A DNA stretch of 64,000 nucleotides from Oncomelania hupensis (Eukaryota > Mollusca > Gastropoda > Littorinimorpha > Pomatiopsidae), in the NCBI GenBank assembly GCA_036898135.1, contig CM072511.1, forward strand, positions 29,005,182 through 29,069,181, in the 5' to 3' direction. Positions 1 through 11,577 of this stretch are shown piece by piece; position 1 is the stretch's first letter; each line of letters begins with the position of its first letter. The translations under genes were made by a program, and so were the position numbers. The notes under the pieces were generated by a model. The model had not been told where the DNA came from. It did no database searches and saw nothing but the letters and a program-made list of their open reading frames with translations.

Positions 1-224
1 CGCCGTAGCTCAATTGGTAGAGCGTTCGCCTGGCACACCGATGACCCAGGTTCGAATCCCGTGGTGGGCGATATAAAATGTGGCCATTTTTACTATCCAT
101 TTTACCAGTATGATTGCTTTGGTGGTTCAGTGTTGATTCAGGTCCCTACCCCTCTTTCCCTGGGATGGTTATCCCCGTCTGCCATATCGCCAATGGTGGG
201 TGTAGACGTTAAACCTCAATGTTC
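1..224 (+). mobile_element. tRNA-derived SINE, family A (5' end cut by window)
   Basis: The left end is tRNA-like: an A-box-like TAGCTCAATTGG near 7-18 and a B-box-like GGTTCGAATCCC near 49-60. A non-tRNA body follows and ends in GTTAAACCTCAATGTTC. A second copy of the same head and body lies inverted at 6391-6622, which confirms a dispersed family. The cloverleaf is not preserved and the body continues far past a mature tRNA, so this is a SINE, not a tRNA gene. Confidence 0.85.
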
Positions 225-1065
225 TTCTGGTACATCGCGTGTAGACAGGGTATCGTTGTCCTATAGGTTACTGCATCTTTTGTCATCTTTGACGTTGTCG
301 GTTTATCCCACTGAACTAAATAAGATCAGTGGTTTATCCGAACTCCCATTTTGGATGCCGGGCTCTTTTGTCTGTTGTTAAGAGTAGAGTTACTACGAGG
401 ATCATATCCGTCTGCCCTTTCCTCCCATCCCACTCCTGTGCCGCTGCCCACCCCAATCCTCTACCCTCACCCCACCCCCGACAGGCAGTCTAAGAGGTTA
501 CGAAATGAATTAGTTGATCATTGTCGTCGTCGACGTCCAAATAGTAGAAGAAATAATAGAAGGAGCTGCAGCAGCGGCAGAAATGGTGGTGGTAGTAGTA
601 GTAATAGTAGTAGTAGGAGGAGGAGAAGAAGGAGGTGGTGGCGGCAGCGGATTACTTTGAACGCTCGAGACTATGCAGCACAGAATCCGTTGGATATATT
701 TTTAAACCTTACCAATGAATCCCGCGCATGGTTGGGAGGTATGTGGTGCTCAGCTGCATAAATAATAATTATTGTTGGCATTGCGCATTACTGCTTCAAA
801 TCTCGCTTGGTGGAAAGCAGGACTGGGCACGACGAGGTCTTGTGAATGACTTGATGGCAGTAAATTATACAGTCGCGCGTGCCTTGTGTGCATGTAGGCT
901 AGGCTGTGTCTGTTTCTTTTATGCATTACTTTGAAGAGAGTCAGTAATGCAGTTTTGGTTTAACAGAGGATTTTGTTTTGCCAACGAGAAGTGACCCTTA
1001 TCATATTAGGTTGCAGGAAGCACTGACCATAAAATCTCTGTGTAAAATATTACGGTTAGTTATTC
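225..1065. other. No gene recognised
   Basis: No convincing coding exon or repeat family is seen. A low-complexity stretch rich in GTAGTA and AGGAGG lies near 540-645; the open frames across it are compositional. Confidence 0.5.
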
Positions 1066-1067
1066 AT

Positions 1068-1245
1068 TGCTTACAGGGTCCATCGGACTGCAAAGGGCCG
1101 AGTCAGGACCACATCAAAATCAAGACCACAACTTGGCTGAAAGAGAACTCACCCCTGATCCGCATAAATGATCTGCCGAAACAACCCTAGTGGTAACACT
1201 GAAGGCACTCGACTCCACCAAGCCGGTCACTTTACAATAACAATA
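1068..1245 (-). mobile_element. Diverged 3' fragment of the 579-bp repeat family (family D)
   Basis: Read on the minus strand, this stretch matches the last ~170 bases of the family D elements at 5696-6274 and 53700-54305. Shared blocks include the GGTCCA-CGGACT end, AAACAACCCTAGTGG and GGTCACTTTACAATAA. It has several indels relative to the other copies and is clearly older. Confidence 0.7.
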
Positions 1246-1420
1246 AAAAAGCGTATCTTAATAATTATGTAAATGTTGAAGTTAACACATTTAATCGGAT
1301 AAAGATTTTTACGCGTAGCCTAATCTTACATGTTTTTAACTTTATGATCATTAACAATTACAGATACTATAATGTTAATAACTAAAACATGTTCCAAGTT
1401 GACATATATAATTGTGTGTT

Positions 1421-1605
1421 CGGCAGGGATAGCTCAGTGGTCAGAGCGTACGACTTGTGTGAGTGCGTCTTGGGCGACGTGGGTTCGAATCCTGACTTCA
1501 GCAAACTATTTTGTGATTGCTGGATATTACGGGCCAGCGCCTTGAGAAGCTCTCTGAGCTTGTAAGTGCGCTATATAAGAGAAATCTCTTTTATCTCTTT
1601 TTCGT
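1421..1605 (+). mobile_element. tRNA-derived SINE with GCGCTATATAAG tail
   Basis: The head has an A-box-like TAGCTCAGTGGTCAG and a B-box-like GGTTCGAATCC. The body contains GGGCCAGCGCCTTGAG and ends GCGCTATATAAGAGAAATC. The same body and tail occur at 13711-13893 (minus), 43265-43600 (minus) and 43790-43925 (plus). Confidence 0.8.
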
Positions 1606-3250
1606 GCTATTATGATGATGATAGTGTTTCAAGCTTGCTATCAGGGATATGTCTTGTCACGTAGAAGAATAGTGTCGAGTAAGTTTAATGAACACGGAAG
1701 TAGCCGAGATCGGTATAATTTGCCTCTGGTTAGTCAGCACTGGATGTGGTTAGTCTGGCCGCTGATTGGTTTACGGCGTAAGATGGCTCTAGCACAGTTG
1801 CAGTACTCCTGCAAAATCCTGTTGTTGCGAAAGCATTAAACGAAATCGATTGGAACTGTAACTTAAACGGCGCCAGGGTTACACATTCCAGCGTAAAAAA
1901 TTTTCCCCTCACCGGATTAGAATACGATTAAGCCCCAAATAATATCTTGCAGAAGGACGAGTTTGACATAAATCGATACATCCATTTTCTTTATTTGCCT
2001 ATTAATAGCATCAAGGTTCATTCTAAAAGTAGCACTGTAGCGACGGTGTGCTAGTTTACACATCAAGGAAGATACGCCTAAAATTCAAAGCTTGGCGGTC
2101 GGTTTGAGCAACGATTACCCATTATATCATCTTGTAATGTAATAACCATGCAATTTCTCAAATAAATGCATTGTCACACACACACGCACACACCCACACA
2201 CACACATACACACACATCCAGCCCATCTTTGATAGCTTGGCCCCGTGAACTATGTTTACTGGAGTTTGGTTTTAATGTTGGTGAGAAAAATAAAGGATAT
2301 TTGTAAATAACCCACTCTGGAAAGTTCATAAATATTTAAAGAGCGCACAATCTCCGTAGATAACTCAAAACCGATCAAATCTCACACATCCCTTTGAAGA
2401 ACGTATTTTTTAAATCAGCAGGTGTAGCGGGAAAAAAGAACTTTTATACCTGGAACACCTATCTGATTAATGTGTGTGCAATTAAATAGAGTACCTAGAT
2501 TAACTCTGCAGCGTAAGTCTGCGACCCTAACATGTCTGCACGATATGAAGTTGTGCGTTCTACAAGTGAACTTTGGAGTGGATGCACGTTTAGATAGTTC
2601 AAGGAATAAACAGTCATTTAGTTTCGATTTGTTCCCTTGGCTTGATAATAGCTTCCCCAATAGCCAAGTTCGTGTTTCGCAAGCTCTATAACCCAGTTTT
2701 CCATGCCATAGCAAAATGTATGTGGGTGGGTAGCTGAAGTGAAGTTTGAGAGAGATTTTAACTACAGTTGGGAAGCTGCGTGTCTTTCGCCAGTGTCCTC
2801 TGGTGTGCTCTTCGTGCTTCCGTTTGTCTTGTGTTCATCTTTTAGAGTATAATTAATGTATTTTTGCTAGTTCTTATATCGCTTTTCAATGCTTGCTACT
2901 TGATGATTTGACTAAATGGATGTTCTTCGATTTAGATGGTAGATTTATCTTGAGAGTAGCAGACTATCTGGATTGCCTTGACTTAGAGAGGTACCCAGTT
3001 TTTGTGCCACAGCTAAATTTATATGTGGATGGTAGTCCAAATGAAGTTCGCAAGAGATGTAGGCTACCGTTTACAAAGCTGTTCTGTTTAGCTTCTGTTC
3101 TCTGTCGTCTTCTTCCATTTTCTTCAACATGTCAAAATATGTCCTTTCATTCAGCGATTGGTGTTTGCGACTGACAACGATTTCTTTCACGTTTTCCGAA
3201 GAAGTTATTGTGTAGTAGGTTTCCATTTCTATTGCTATAATTCTTCTGGT
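1606..3250. other. No gene recognised; short CA-rich tract
   Basis: The stretch has no recognisable domain or splice-supported exon. A CA-rich microsatellite lies at about 2175-2218. Open frames here are short and overlap on both strands. Confidence 0.5.
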
Positions 3251-3251
3251 T

Positions 3252-3496
3252 ATTGTTGTTGTTGTTCTGTTGTTGTTGTTGTTGTTGTTGTTGTTCTTCT
3301 TCTTGTTCTTGTTCTTCTTGTTCTTGTTCTTGTTCTTGTTCTTCTTCTTCTTCTTCTTCTTCTTCTTCTTCTTCTTCTTCTTCTTCTTCTTCTCCTTCTT
3401 CTTCTTCTTCTTCTTCTTCTTCTTCTTCTTCTTCTTCTTCTTCTTCTTCTTCTTCTTCTTCTTCTTCTTCTTCTTCTTCTTCTTCTTCTTCTTCTT

Positions 3497-3526
<30 letters not shown>
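3252..3526. repeat. (TTG)n/(TTC)n microsatellite, ~275 bp
   Basis: A run of TTG units passes into mixed TTC/TTG and then almost pure TTC. The open frames across it encode homopolymers on both strands and are artefacts. Confidence 0.97.
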
Positions 3527-3528
<2 letters not shown>

Positions 3529-3639
3529 CCCTTGGGGTCATGAGCAATCTTGCCACTGTAGATTGTTCAAACCTATAAAGGGAAAAGTGAAAGCCCCAGT
3601 TGAAAACCTGTCTTTCCTTTGTAGGCAAGATAGATTCAC

Positions 3640-4221
3640 TGCGGCAACAGTACCCCGGTTGGAGTGCCGGGGGTTTTCAGTATAAATAGTATCCCCACTT
3701 TATGGAAATTTAGTGCTTTAAATTCCCATTGTCGCTGTCTTCCTCATTTACTCTTTCCCATTCCTGCTCTGTCCTATCACTCTGCTATACTATCTTCTTC
3801 TTCGCTAGATCAATGACCTACCTTTTTTCTTGAAAACTCTTCCTGGACAAGACCCCTTGTTTGTGTATGAGGTCTGTTGGATCAGCTTGGGAGTGTTGGA
3901 CGCTTTCTGCCGGGTGGTCACTAGGGCTTCCTATGATTGTATTATTTAGCACTATGGGCATTTTATATGTGTGTGTTTTGTTGATGATTTGTAGTGATGT
4001 TTGTATTCTGTTTTGTTTTTGTAACCGGGGGTTCGAGTGGTTGGGGTGAAGCCTCGGCCGTCCCCTGCGTGGGATGTCTTTGTTGTAAAGTGACTGGCCG
4101 GTGGAGGGCGTTCAATTTTCCCACTAGGGTTGTTTCGGCAGATCTTTTATGCGGATTGGGGGTTGTCCGGTCCTGATTTGGCTCGGAAGAGTCCGCTGGA
4201 CCTAAAGCAACAATCAATCAA
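3640..4221 (+). mobile_element. 579-bp repeat, family D, copy 1
   Basis: The copy runs from the GCCGGGGGTTT-type start to the end GGACCTAAAGCAACAATCAATCAATC. It aligns along its whole length with the copies at 5696-6274, 36821-37400 and 53700-54305. Similarity with the 53.7-kb copy extends upstream through TTCACTGCGGCAACAGTA, so at least two subfamilies with different 5' ends exist. No coding capacity is recognised. The short-repeat tail suggests LINE-style mobilisation. Confidence 0.85.
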
Positions 4222-4328
4222 TCTTCTTCTTCTTCTTCTTCTTCTTCTTCTTCTTCTTCTTCTTCTTCTTCTTCTTCTTCTTCTTCTTCTTCTTCTTCTT
4301 CTTCTTCTTCTTCTTCTTCTTCTTCTTC
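4222..4328. repeat. (TCT)n microsatellite
   Basis: Nearly pure TCT array directly following the tail of the family D copy. The flanking poly-leucine or poly-glutamate frames are artefacts. Confidence 0.97.
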
Positions 4329-4329
4329 A

Positions 4330-5199
4330 CTTCTCCTTCTCTTCTTCTTCTTCTCCTCCTCCTTGTGTAAAGAGGGCAAACCAATCACGCGTTCGTCCAT
4401 CTTTCTATTTGTGTACGGCTTTGTGGATGCTAAATTGCTTCTTGGCCATTTTAATAGACAGTCTCCGAGTTCGGTATTCTATTTGTAAACGTGTAATTGA
4501 CTGTTCCCATGTGTGCCACTTCAGAATTGTATATATGTGTGTAGTTCATCTTGGTAGTTTACACGTGTAGTTTGAGACGGAAAATACCTTCCGTTCGGAA
4601 GCCGTGTTCTGTTTCTTGTCGTCCATTTCGAGCACGTCTCCTCGTAGCGTCATCACACCGGGGTTGGATGTTACTTGGTAGCTTGGTTGGATGCCTTTGA
4701 TCACTGTTTGGAGCGTGTGCTCTTCTTATTACTCTTTCCAGACTTACCTGGAAATATTTTGAAATTACCGGGGGGAGGGGGAGGGGGCGAGGGGAAGGTG
4801 GAAGTAGGAGAGGAGGGGAGGGAAGAACGAGCAAAATGTCCGTCCGTCTATCCGTTTGTCCGTCTGTCGGTCCGTTTGTAGCCATATCTCAAGAACCGCT
4901 GAGCGTATTTTGACAAAACTTCGTAAGAACATTATTACCTGTGCAATCATATTTGCTCTACTGCTAAAGGTCATGCATGGTCACTGGAGTCTCTTTGTTA
5001 CTAAACACATTTTGCTAAAAATCTTTTTTTTAATTAAAAAACAGAAAAAAAAAGAATTGAAGCGATTTTATTTGAGTTTTTGTATACAGGTACCTTAATT
5101 CATGTGCCTCCATCGGTAACGCTTCGGATGTCGGTCGCTCGGAATTTCACTTTGTGTCGTTGTTCAAAACACACTCTTTGCCTTATGTCAATAATAGTA
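4330..5199. other. No gene recognised; G-rich tract
   Basis: Nothing recognisable apart from a G/A-rich tract at about 4770-4830 and CCGTC/CTGTC repeats near 4840-4880. Confidence 0.5.
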
Positions 5200-5605
5200 A
5201 TAATAATAATGGATGCTATATACGAGTCTTTCCCCAAATCGAACAGGCTCAAAGCGCGGCGGTCTGTACCAACATACACGCTCACCTGTCTCATCCACCC
5301 TTACACACAACAACTACACATCCACCATACATCCACCACTAAAGCAGTTGGTGTAAAGGCAGGGAGATCGCTATTGGAAGACGGAAAGACAATCGAATCT
5401 TTATTTTTGAAATTTTTTATATTGACTGCGTCCAGTACAATTATTGAAGGGAGGGAGGAAACAGGAGTGCCCGGAGAAAACCCTCGGTGACCTCAATAGT
5501 CTCGTACCTAAGTCACATACGTTCACCCCTTGCGGGAATCGTACCCGCCACCTTCAGCATAGGAAACCGGCGACTAATCCACTGCGCCACGAGGCCACCC
5601 CAAAT
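5200..5605 (-). mobile_element. SINE-like repeat, family B, minus copy
   Basis: Read on the minus strand it begins with a tRNA-like head (GTGGCCTCGTGGCGCAGTGG and a B-box-like GGTACGATTCCC). A body with GGTCACCGAGGGTTTTC follows, then GGTACAGACCGCCGCG, and the end is GCATCCATTATTATT. Other copies lie at 15500-15955 and 45446-45837, with a 3' part at 11010-11180. Confidence 0.82.
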
Positions 5606-5682
5606 AAACGAACCCACATTCATATGTGATACTTTACCTACTGCTAAGCATGTTAGCTCCTATATTTATTTGTACTTTCTCA

Positions 5683-6287
5683 AAGGTCAAGGTCACCCCC
5701 GTTGGGGTGCCGGGGGTTTCAGTATAAATAGTATCCCCACTTTCTGGAAATTTAGTGCTTTAAATTCCCACTGTCGCTGTCTTTCTCATTTGCTCTTTCT
5801 CATTCCTGCTCTGTTCTATCAATCTGCTATACTATCGTCTTCTTCGCTAGACCAGTCTCCTACCTTTTTTCTTGAAAACTCTTCCGGGACAAGACTCCTT
5901 GTTTGCGTATGAGGTCTGCTGGATCAGCTTGGGAATATTGGACGCTTTCTGCCAGGTGGTCACTAGGGCTTCCTATGATGTTGTTATTATTTAGCAATGT
6001 AGGCATTTTATATGTATGTGTTTTGTTGATAATTTATAATGATGTTTGTATTCTATTTTGTTTTTGTAACCGGGGGTTCGATAAGTTGGGGTGAAGCCTC
6101 AGCCGTCCCCTGCGTGGGATGTCTTTATTGTAAAGTGACTGGCTGATGGAGGGCATTCAGTTTTCCCTCTAGGGTTGTTTCAGCAGATCTTTTATGCGGA
6201 TTGGGGGTTGTCCGGTCCTGATTTGGCTCGGAAGAGTCCGCTGGACCTAAAACAACAATTATGTAATGTAATGTAAGGTCAAGGTCA
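5683..6287 (+). mobile_element. 579-bp repeat, family D, copy 2, with 13-bp target duplication
   Basis: The element (5696-6274) is flanked by a perfect direct repeat AAGGTCAAGGTCA at 5683-5695 and 6275-6287. It starts CCCCCGTTGGGGTGCC and ends in (ATGTA)n. The 13-bp duplication and short-repeat tail fit target-primed reverse transcription. No A-box/B-box head is seen at its 5' end, so it is not a classical tRNA SINE. A TATAAATA string lies about 30 bases in. Confidence 0.9.
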
Positions 6288-6380
6288 TTGTGCTTAACCT
6301 TTGTCTAAACACGTTTCGCGGTGTATCTAAAAATGGGCTCAGCCGGTTTGGGTAATTTTGTGCGTGCAGGTAGTGTCCTA

Positions 6381-6632
6381 TCATGCCATGAATGAATGAA
6401 CATTGAGGTTTAACGTCTACACCGGCGATATGCCAGACGGGGATAACCATCCCAGGGAAAGAGGGGTAGGGACCTGAATTAACACTGAACCACCAAAAGC
6501 AATCATACTGCTAAAATGGACAGTGAAAATGGCCACATTTTATATCGCCCACCACGGGATTCGAACCTGGGTCATCGGTGCGCCAGGCGAACGCTCTACC
6601 AATTGAGCTACTGCGGTGGGACTCATGCCATG
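6381..6632 (-). mobile_element. tRNA-derived SINE, family A, minus copy with 10-bp TSD
   Basis: This is the reverse complement of the element at 1-224, with A-box and B-box at its high-coordinate end and an (ATTC)n-type tail. The direct repeat TCATGCCATG at 6381-6390 and 6623-6632 bounds the insertion 6391-6622. Confidence 0.9.
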
Positions 6633-6864
6633 TTTTACCTTTGCTTCGTTAGTACACAGCCGTCACAACACCGCCGTGAACATTGTCCCATATCAAAGTG
6701 CTTATTTTATCGGCTATGAATGTGAGTGTTCGGAAATACATCTAAATGGCTTGCCAATTATTTGTTAGGTTACAATATCATGGACAGCTTTCAGATTTCG
6801 ATGCCACAATATATAAACTATATATTTTTAAAAATACAACCAGTGCATGTTTATAGCTGGCGGT

Positions 6865-6992
6865 GCGGTTGTTGTTGTTTGTAGATTATAGTCACACGAC
6901 ACTTTCGCATATAGGTGACTACTGGACCGATTTATACTGACACCAGCGGGCCAGTTGTTGGTAAAGGGGAAAATAATATGATCACACGTTGT
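6865..6992 (-). mobile_element. SINE family C, 5'-truncated copy
   Basis: It shares TGTAGATTATAGTCACACGA through AATAATATGATCACACGTTG with the complete copies at 11805-11995 and 44851-45047, but stops where their tRNA-like head begins. Confidence 0.85.
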
Positions 6993-7364
6993 GGTGCGGT
7001 TTCTATTAACTATATGATTATACATCGTTAACTTTGTTCGGCCGCAACAGCCCCGGACCACACACAGCCACGAGAGCCGTGGTGCAGTCTCACTTTGATT
7101 AAATATTTGAACATCGTCATCATGAACAGGGTCCTTATTTCGGCGCCACCGTATACTGGAATGAGTGGGTGGATAATGCACTGTTTATTATTATTGTGTG
7201 TGGTGTCTGGGATACAAGAACGCTGTGTTAATAGTGTGCGGCCGTTTTTATTTGTGTGTGTGGTCTCTGTTATAAGCGAACGCTTTTGCTAATAGTGTGC
7301 GGCCGCAGCAGCCTTGTGCTATAAGGGAATAGCATTAGCATCAAGAGCCGTAATATAAATTACC

Positions 7365-7432
7365 GATATAGTCTCGTTGTGGATATAGTCTCGTTGTGGA
7401 TATAGTCTCGTTGTGGATATAGTCTCGTTGTG
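7365..7432. repeat. 17-bp minisatellite, 4 copies
   Basis: GATATAGTCTCGTTGTG is repeated four times head to tail with no visible mismatch. Confidence 0.95.
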
Positions 7433-7710
7433 GTTGGATTTGAGCATCATGTGCCGTTGTCTTCAGTTCTGTGTGAGTGGGTGGATAGCTAGTTTAGCTA
7501 CCTAGTTATTTTGCTATTACTGGTCTCTATAACCACTATACGCGAGACTGCCGAAGCTAACAAGGCCCATACTCGCTATGGTGTCCGGGTGTGACATCGT
7601 CACAGTTCCTAGTATCTTATCTGGGCTGGGAGCGACTGGGAGCATTCTGATTGGTCGACGCATTACAAAATTCGACGCATGCGCATAGGTGCTATTGTAG
7701 TCTTAGTAAG

Positions 7711-7770
7711 GATTAGGGTTAGTGTTAGGGTTATGGTTAGAGTTAGGGTTAGGGTTAGAGTTTGGGTTAC
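7711..7770 (+). repeat. Degenerate interstitial telomere-like (TTAGGG)n tract
   Basis: About ten units of TTAGGG or close variants (TTAGTG, TTATGG, TTAGAG, TTTGGG) occur in register over 60 bases. This is the metazoan telomere hexamer. Its internal position and decay suggest an old interstitial telomeric sequence. Confidence 0.8.
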
Positions 7771-8544
7771 GACGCCTAAGAACATCGTGAAAAAGCCGGC
7801 CCGACTTGACCTGGCGCATGCTCAAAGTCGCCCGGGAAAACTAAGACACCCGGAACTCTGACGACGTGACACGGGGACGTTAATCTACATGCCTGCCTGC
7901 CTACCGAAGCTAACGATCGCCTCTACACTAATCCCTGCCGCTGGTTACATGATTTGAAGTGTAGCTGCAATTCTGATTTAGTCGCTTATGTATATATATC
8001 AGAAAATCTTTTCAGCTACTGAGAATTATGTATTTGGATCTGGATTCCCGTCTTGATGTTCGACGGGTCAGCAGCAGGAGCCAATAATGACTATATATGC
8101 GACTTTGGAAGTGCACAGCGTTGTTTTATGATTTATATTTGGTGTGTGTTGAACTTTAGCATATATAAACACTGCTCTTCAGTTTCATATAGTCCATAGC
8201 AGGTTAAAAAGAATTAGGAAGAAGCAGGATAATCAGTCATTTTCACGCATGGCCATACACACATATAATAACATCTAAAAATGTAAAGTTGAACTGTAAT
8301 CATACAAGTATCGAACAGTATTACAAAAGCTTATGAACTGCAGACATGTAAATTATACGGGCAACATCTATTTTATTGCCGGGCTGTGCAACAAAATGTC
8401 AATGGATTCTTAACTAATTACATCGACCATTTTTTTCTTTATGTAACATAACCAAAATAGGACATTCATATAATATATTTTTATAAAACAAATATCGGTT
8501 GTTAACAAGCACAAACTACATCTTTTGAAAACTTGGTGTTCCAT

Positions 8545-8870
8545 GAATTTACTCTAGTCTTAGTTTATTAATAAGTCTACATACATGTCTTGGACAAGAA
8601 AAACGTTCATTCTTTCTATTGCTAGGTAAATTAGAATATATATTCTTTTCCAATAAAGATGTTAATTCAAATACTGAAGGCTTTATATCGTAATTTGTAA
8701 TAGTTTCACCTACTTTCATTGCTCCTCGTTTAGCCAATGTATCCACTATATTATTCCAGTAAATACTAGCATGAGAAGGAATCCATCAAAAAGAGACTCC
8801 ATACCTTTAAATTTAATATAATGTATTAAAGGCAATAGCGGCAGAGATTGGTGGAGAACCGCACGTAAAT
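8545..8870 (-). pseudogene. Decayed LINE RNase H domain fragment
   Basis: On the minus strand, two overlapping frames read as the end of a LINE-type RNase H. One frame has W-I-P-S-H followed by Y-W-N-N and V-D-T-L-A-K-R-G. These correspond to the WxPSH and DxxAK motifs found near the end of RNase H in I/Jockey-like LINEs. The tail through S-C-P-R-H-V-C-R-L-I-N-K-L-R-L resembles the stretch that follows RNase H. A frameshift near 8795 breaks the frame. No reverse transcriptase is visible upstream, so this is a truncated relic. Confidence 0.6.
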
Positions 8871-11009
8871 ATCGGTTAGTCTCAGCTACGCAGGATACAG
8901 TAGCAAGAGCCTGGTGGGGCCTTCGTAACAGCCCTAGTCCACAGTCACTTAGGTAGTTTTGCATTCTCCTGTTGGTTATAGTTGACAGCTTGGACACGTC
9001 CAGCGCCAAAACGTACGGGTAGGTAGTAGATGCCTATCTGTATCTTAGTATTATGCTATCCTGTTCAACAGTCACAATAGTTGTTACGTGTTTAGATTTC
9101 ACTTTAATGGACAGTTTCCCCAGTTAGCCCCGCAACATAAAATGGGCTATGTAGATTGCTATCTATGTGACGGCGTTGTCAATATGGTGTCGCCGTAACA
9201 GCCTCAACTACAGTCACAAGAAACAGCCTTATGTTGCATATGCTTATGGTGATGTACTGCGTTGACCTTGTCTAGGTGCCTCAACATATTTATTGTGGTG
9301 GGCGGATTACCGACTGTACTAACCTCTCTGTAAAGTGAACGTACTGCCGGTATGGTGTTTTCGTTACAGCCCTAAAGCACAGTGACAAGAGCCACAAGAA
9401 TCAATAGTTGAAGGCCATGGGAATTTGGACATATTCATTGTCTGCCAGCTTGACTCTCGGCGTCTGTTTTCGCCTTATCCCTAAACTTTTTTTTTTCTTG
9501 GAATGTGCGAGCCACATCAAGCCGACAGCATGCTTTGGAGAATATAATTTTGTTAGCAGCGGTCGCAACATCTTGCGTCGTGTTTTCAACCGTTTAACTG
9601 TGCCAGTATATTTCAGATAAAATGGTCAGTATTAGTTCTTCATGCTTGGGAGAATAGATCGAAAGTCTAATCGTCTGTTTCATCTTCTTTTTCAACTGTT
9701 TATTTCTTGGAATTTGTGAGTCAGATCCAGCAGATAGTATGCTTTGGGGACCAAGGTGCAATCAGATTATATGCATTGGGAACTAGAACGTGATGTTGTG
9801 TTTTTACACAGTTTCTTTTTCTCCCCAGGAGCTGGGTTATATTTATTTTCAATACATAATAACACAGTTTTAAAACGTATGAATATGTTTTGAAGCGGGA
9901 CGTCAGCATTATTGTTGCTTATGCTGTTTGTAACTAAACTACCCGTGTGTATTAGTTTGTCTTGTTCTTAAGTTATTTCTTGGAATGTGTGCTCCATACA
10001 GTAGTATTTATTTGTCAACTGTTTATCTTTATCAATTTGTTTTTCAAAGAGGATTCCTTAGATTACACAGGTCTGAATTATTTCCAATTTCTGTGGAGAA
10101 CAGATCAAAGTCACCTCGTCTAATTGTGTAATTGTTTTAATTGTCCATGTCTTCTTGGGTATTCGGATTCCTGACCAAGCAGACATATGTTTTTGGTTTT
10201 TTTAGAATATAACTTGTATGGTGGTTTTTGTCTTGCTTTTCCAACTGTGCATTTGTTGGAATTGGTTACAATAAGAATAAGAATAAGAAATGTTGGATTT
10301 TGTGGGTGCTATGGGATGGGGAGGGATTTAGGACTAAATCACAACGTCTACGGGCCAAAACACAAGAACTTCGTGAGAACATTTGAGCAAAATAATAGCC
10401 GTAAACACCGTTTGCTGAATGCAATGAAATTTCCCGACTTCTTCTTGTTCATGCTGTTTTTAATATTTATAGCGTTTTTACCCTCTCCCCCAAACTCTTC
10501 ATACCGGATAAATTACACTTCGTGGCGGAATCAGTTGTAACCAAGTCTTGCTGATCTGATTCACGATCCAGGCTATTTGTTCCGTTTATTTATACCACAC
10601 GACTTTCATCGCCATTAGGAATGCTTTAATGTAAACAGACAGTCCATGGTTTTTCGAAGTCATAACTTCCGCTCGGGAACTTTCGACGATTTGTGCCAGT
10701 AGTTCAGGACTGAGCAAGCATCGCTAGTTATTAATAGGCTTTTAATGTGTGGTATTTTGTCCTAACTCGACCGGTGTACTCGCCAGTAGGCCTAGGGCTT
10801 TTAGAGGACGTGCGTGACTATTTGGAATATCAGTTCATAGGCTGACTACTATTGATCGTAACCACTCGTAGTGCAAGTGGCAGAATACGGGTTTGTATAA
10901 AATATGTGCGCATCAGACCGGAACAAAACGTCCGTGTAGATCCTGTTACTGGTTTCAGTAATAGTATTTTAATGGTATTGGGTGCAGCCAATATAGAAAT
11001 TTCAAAAAT
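8871..11009. other. No gene recognised
   Basis: Mostly unique-looking AT-rich DNA. Diverged copies of the CGTAACAGCCCTA...CACAGTCAC motif occur near 8925, 9190 and 9355. No exon or mobile-element domain is seen. Confidence 0.5.
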
Positions 11010-11180
11010 AAAAAATTGCTTAATTTCTGTCTTCTAATAGCGAACTCCCTGCCTTTACACTACATGTTTGCGTGATAGATGTGTGCTGTTGTTGTGTGTG
11101 CGATAGTGGGTGAAACATTTGAGCGTGTATGTTGGTACAGATCGTCGTTCTTTAAACCTGATTAGTGATTTGGGGAAAAG
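11010..11180 (+). mobile_element. SINE-like family B, 3' part
   Basis: It matches the last third of the family B copies, from TTCTAATAGCGA through GTTGGTACAGATCGTCG to GATTTGGGGAAAAG, and ends directly at a (TTA)n array. Confidence 0.8.

Positions 11181-11258
<78 letters not shown>
11181..11258. repeat. (TTA)n microsatellite
   Basis: Pure TTA array that probably grew from the (ATT)n tail of the adjoining family B element. Confidence 0.97.
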
Positions 11259-11577
11259 TTGACTGGTTGGGGAATGACAATCAAATTCTTGACTCCGATA
11301 CACTTTAGAATCCTGCTTCCAATTAAGGTGCGGTCTGACGGGAAGTGAAACAGAAGCAAAACAGCCAGTAAATACGAAAAATCGTAGTTTTGACGATGCT
11401 TATTGTGTGACTATACCTAAAGCATAACAGCAGCAAAGCGCCGAAGTGAAGCAAATCCGATGCTTTCAGTGTTTGACCGTGCTCTGAAATTTTGGGTTGT
11501 TTCGCTGAATCATTTGATTGCCAGCCAATCAGAAGAGCCGACTTACGAAAAACGAGGTTGTTATCATTTCAGCGATC

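Larger units (their letters stand above)
6993..8540. other. No gene recognised; minisatellite, telomere-like tract and diverged motif
   Basis: No coding domain is seen. Two small tandem arrays are annotated separately (7365-7432 and 7711-7770). A loosely conserved motif around CGCAACAGCCC...ACAGTCAC occurs here and again up to 9.4 kb. Confidence 0.5.

Noticed and set aside
1..73. Candidate functional tRNA gene
   Set aside because: A second copy with the same long non-tRNA body and TSD exists at 6391-6622, so it is a SINE head.
3071..3685. Long open frames across 3.1-3.7 kb
   Set aside because: They are homopolymer translations of a TTC/TTG microsatellite in several frames and both strands.
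5487..5912. Frame conserved between the family D copies (also 36680-37036)
   Set aside because: Conservation follows from the repeat copies being recent; the frame extends into unrelated flanks and has no known domain.
7365..7432. CRISPR-like array
   Set aside because: The four 17-bp units are directly adjacent without spacers, and the genome is eukaryotic.
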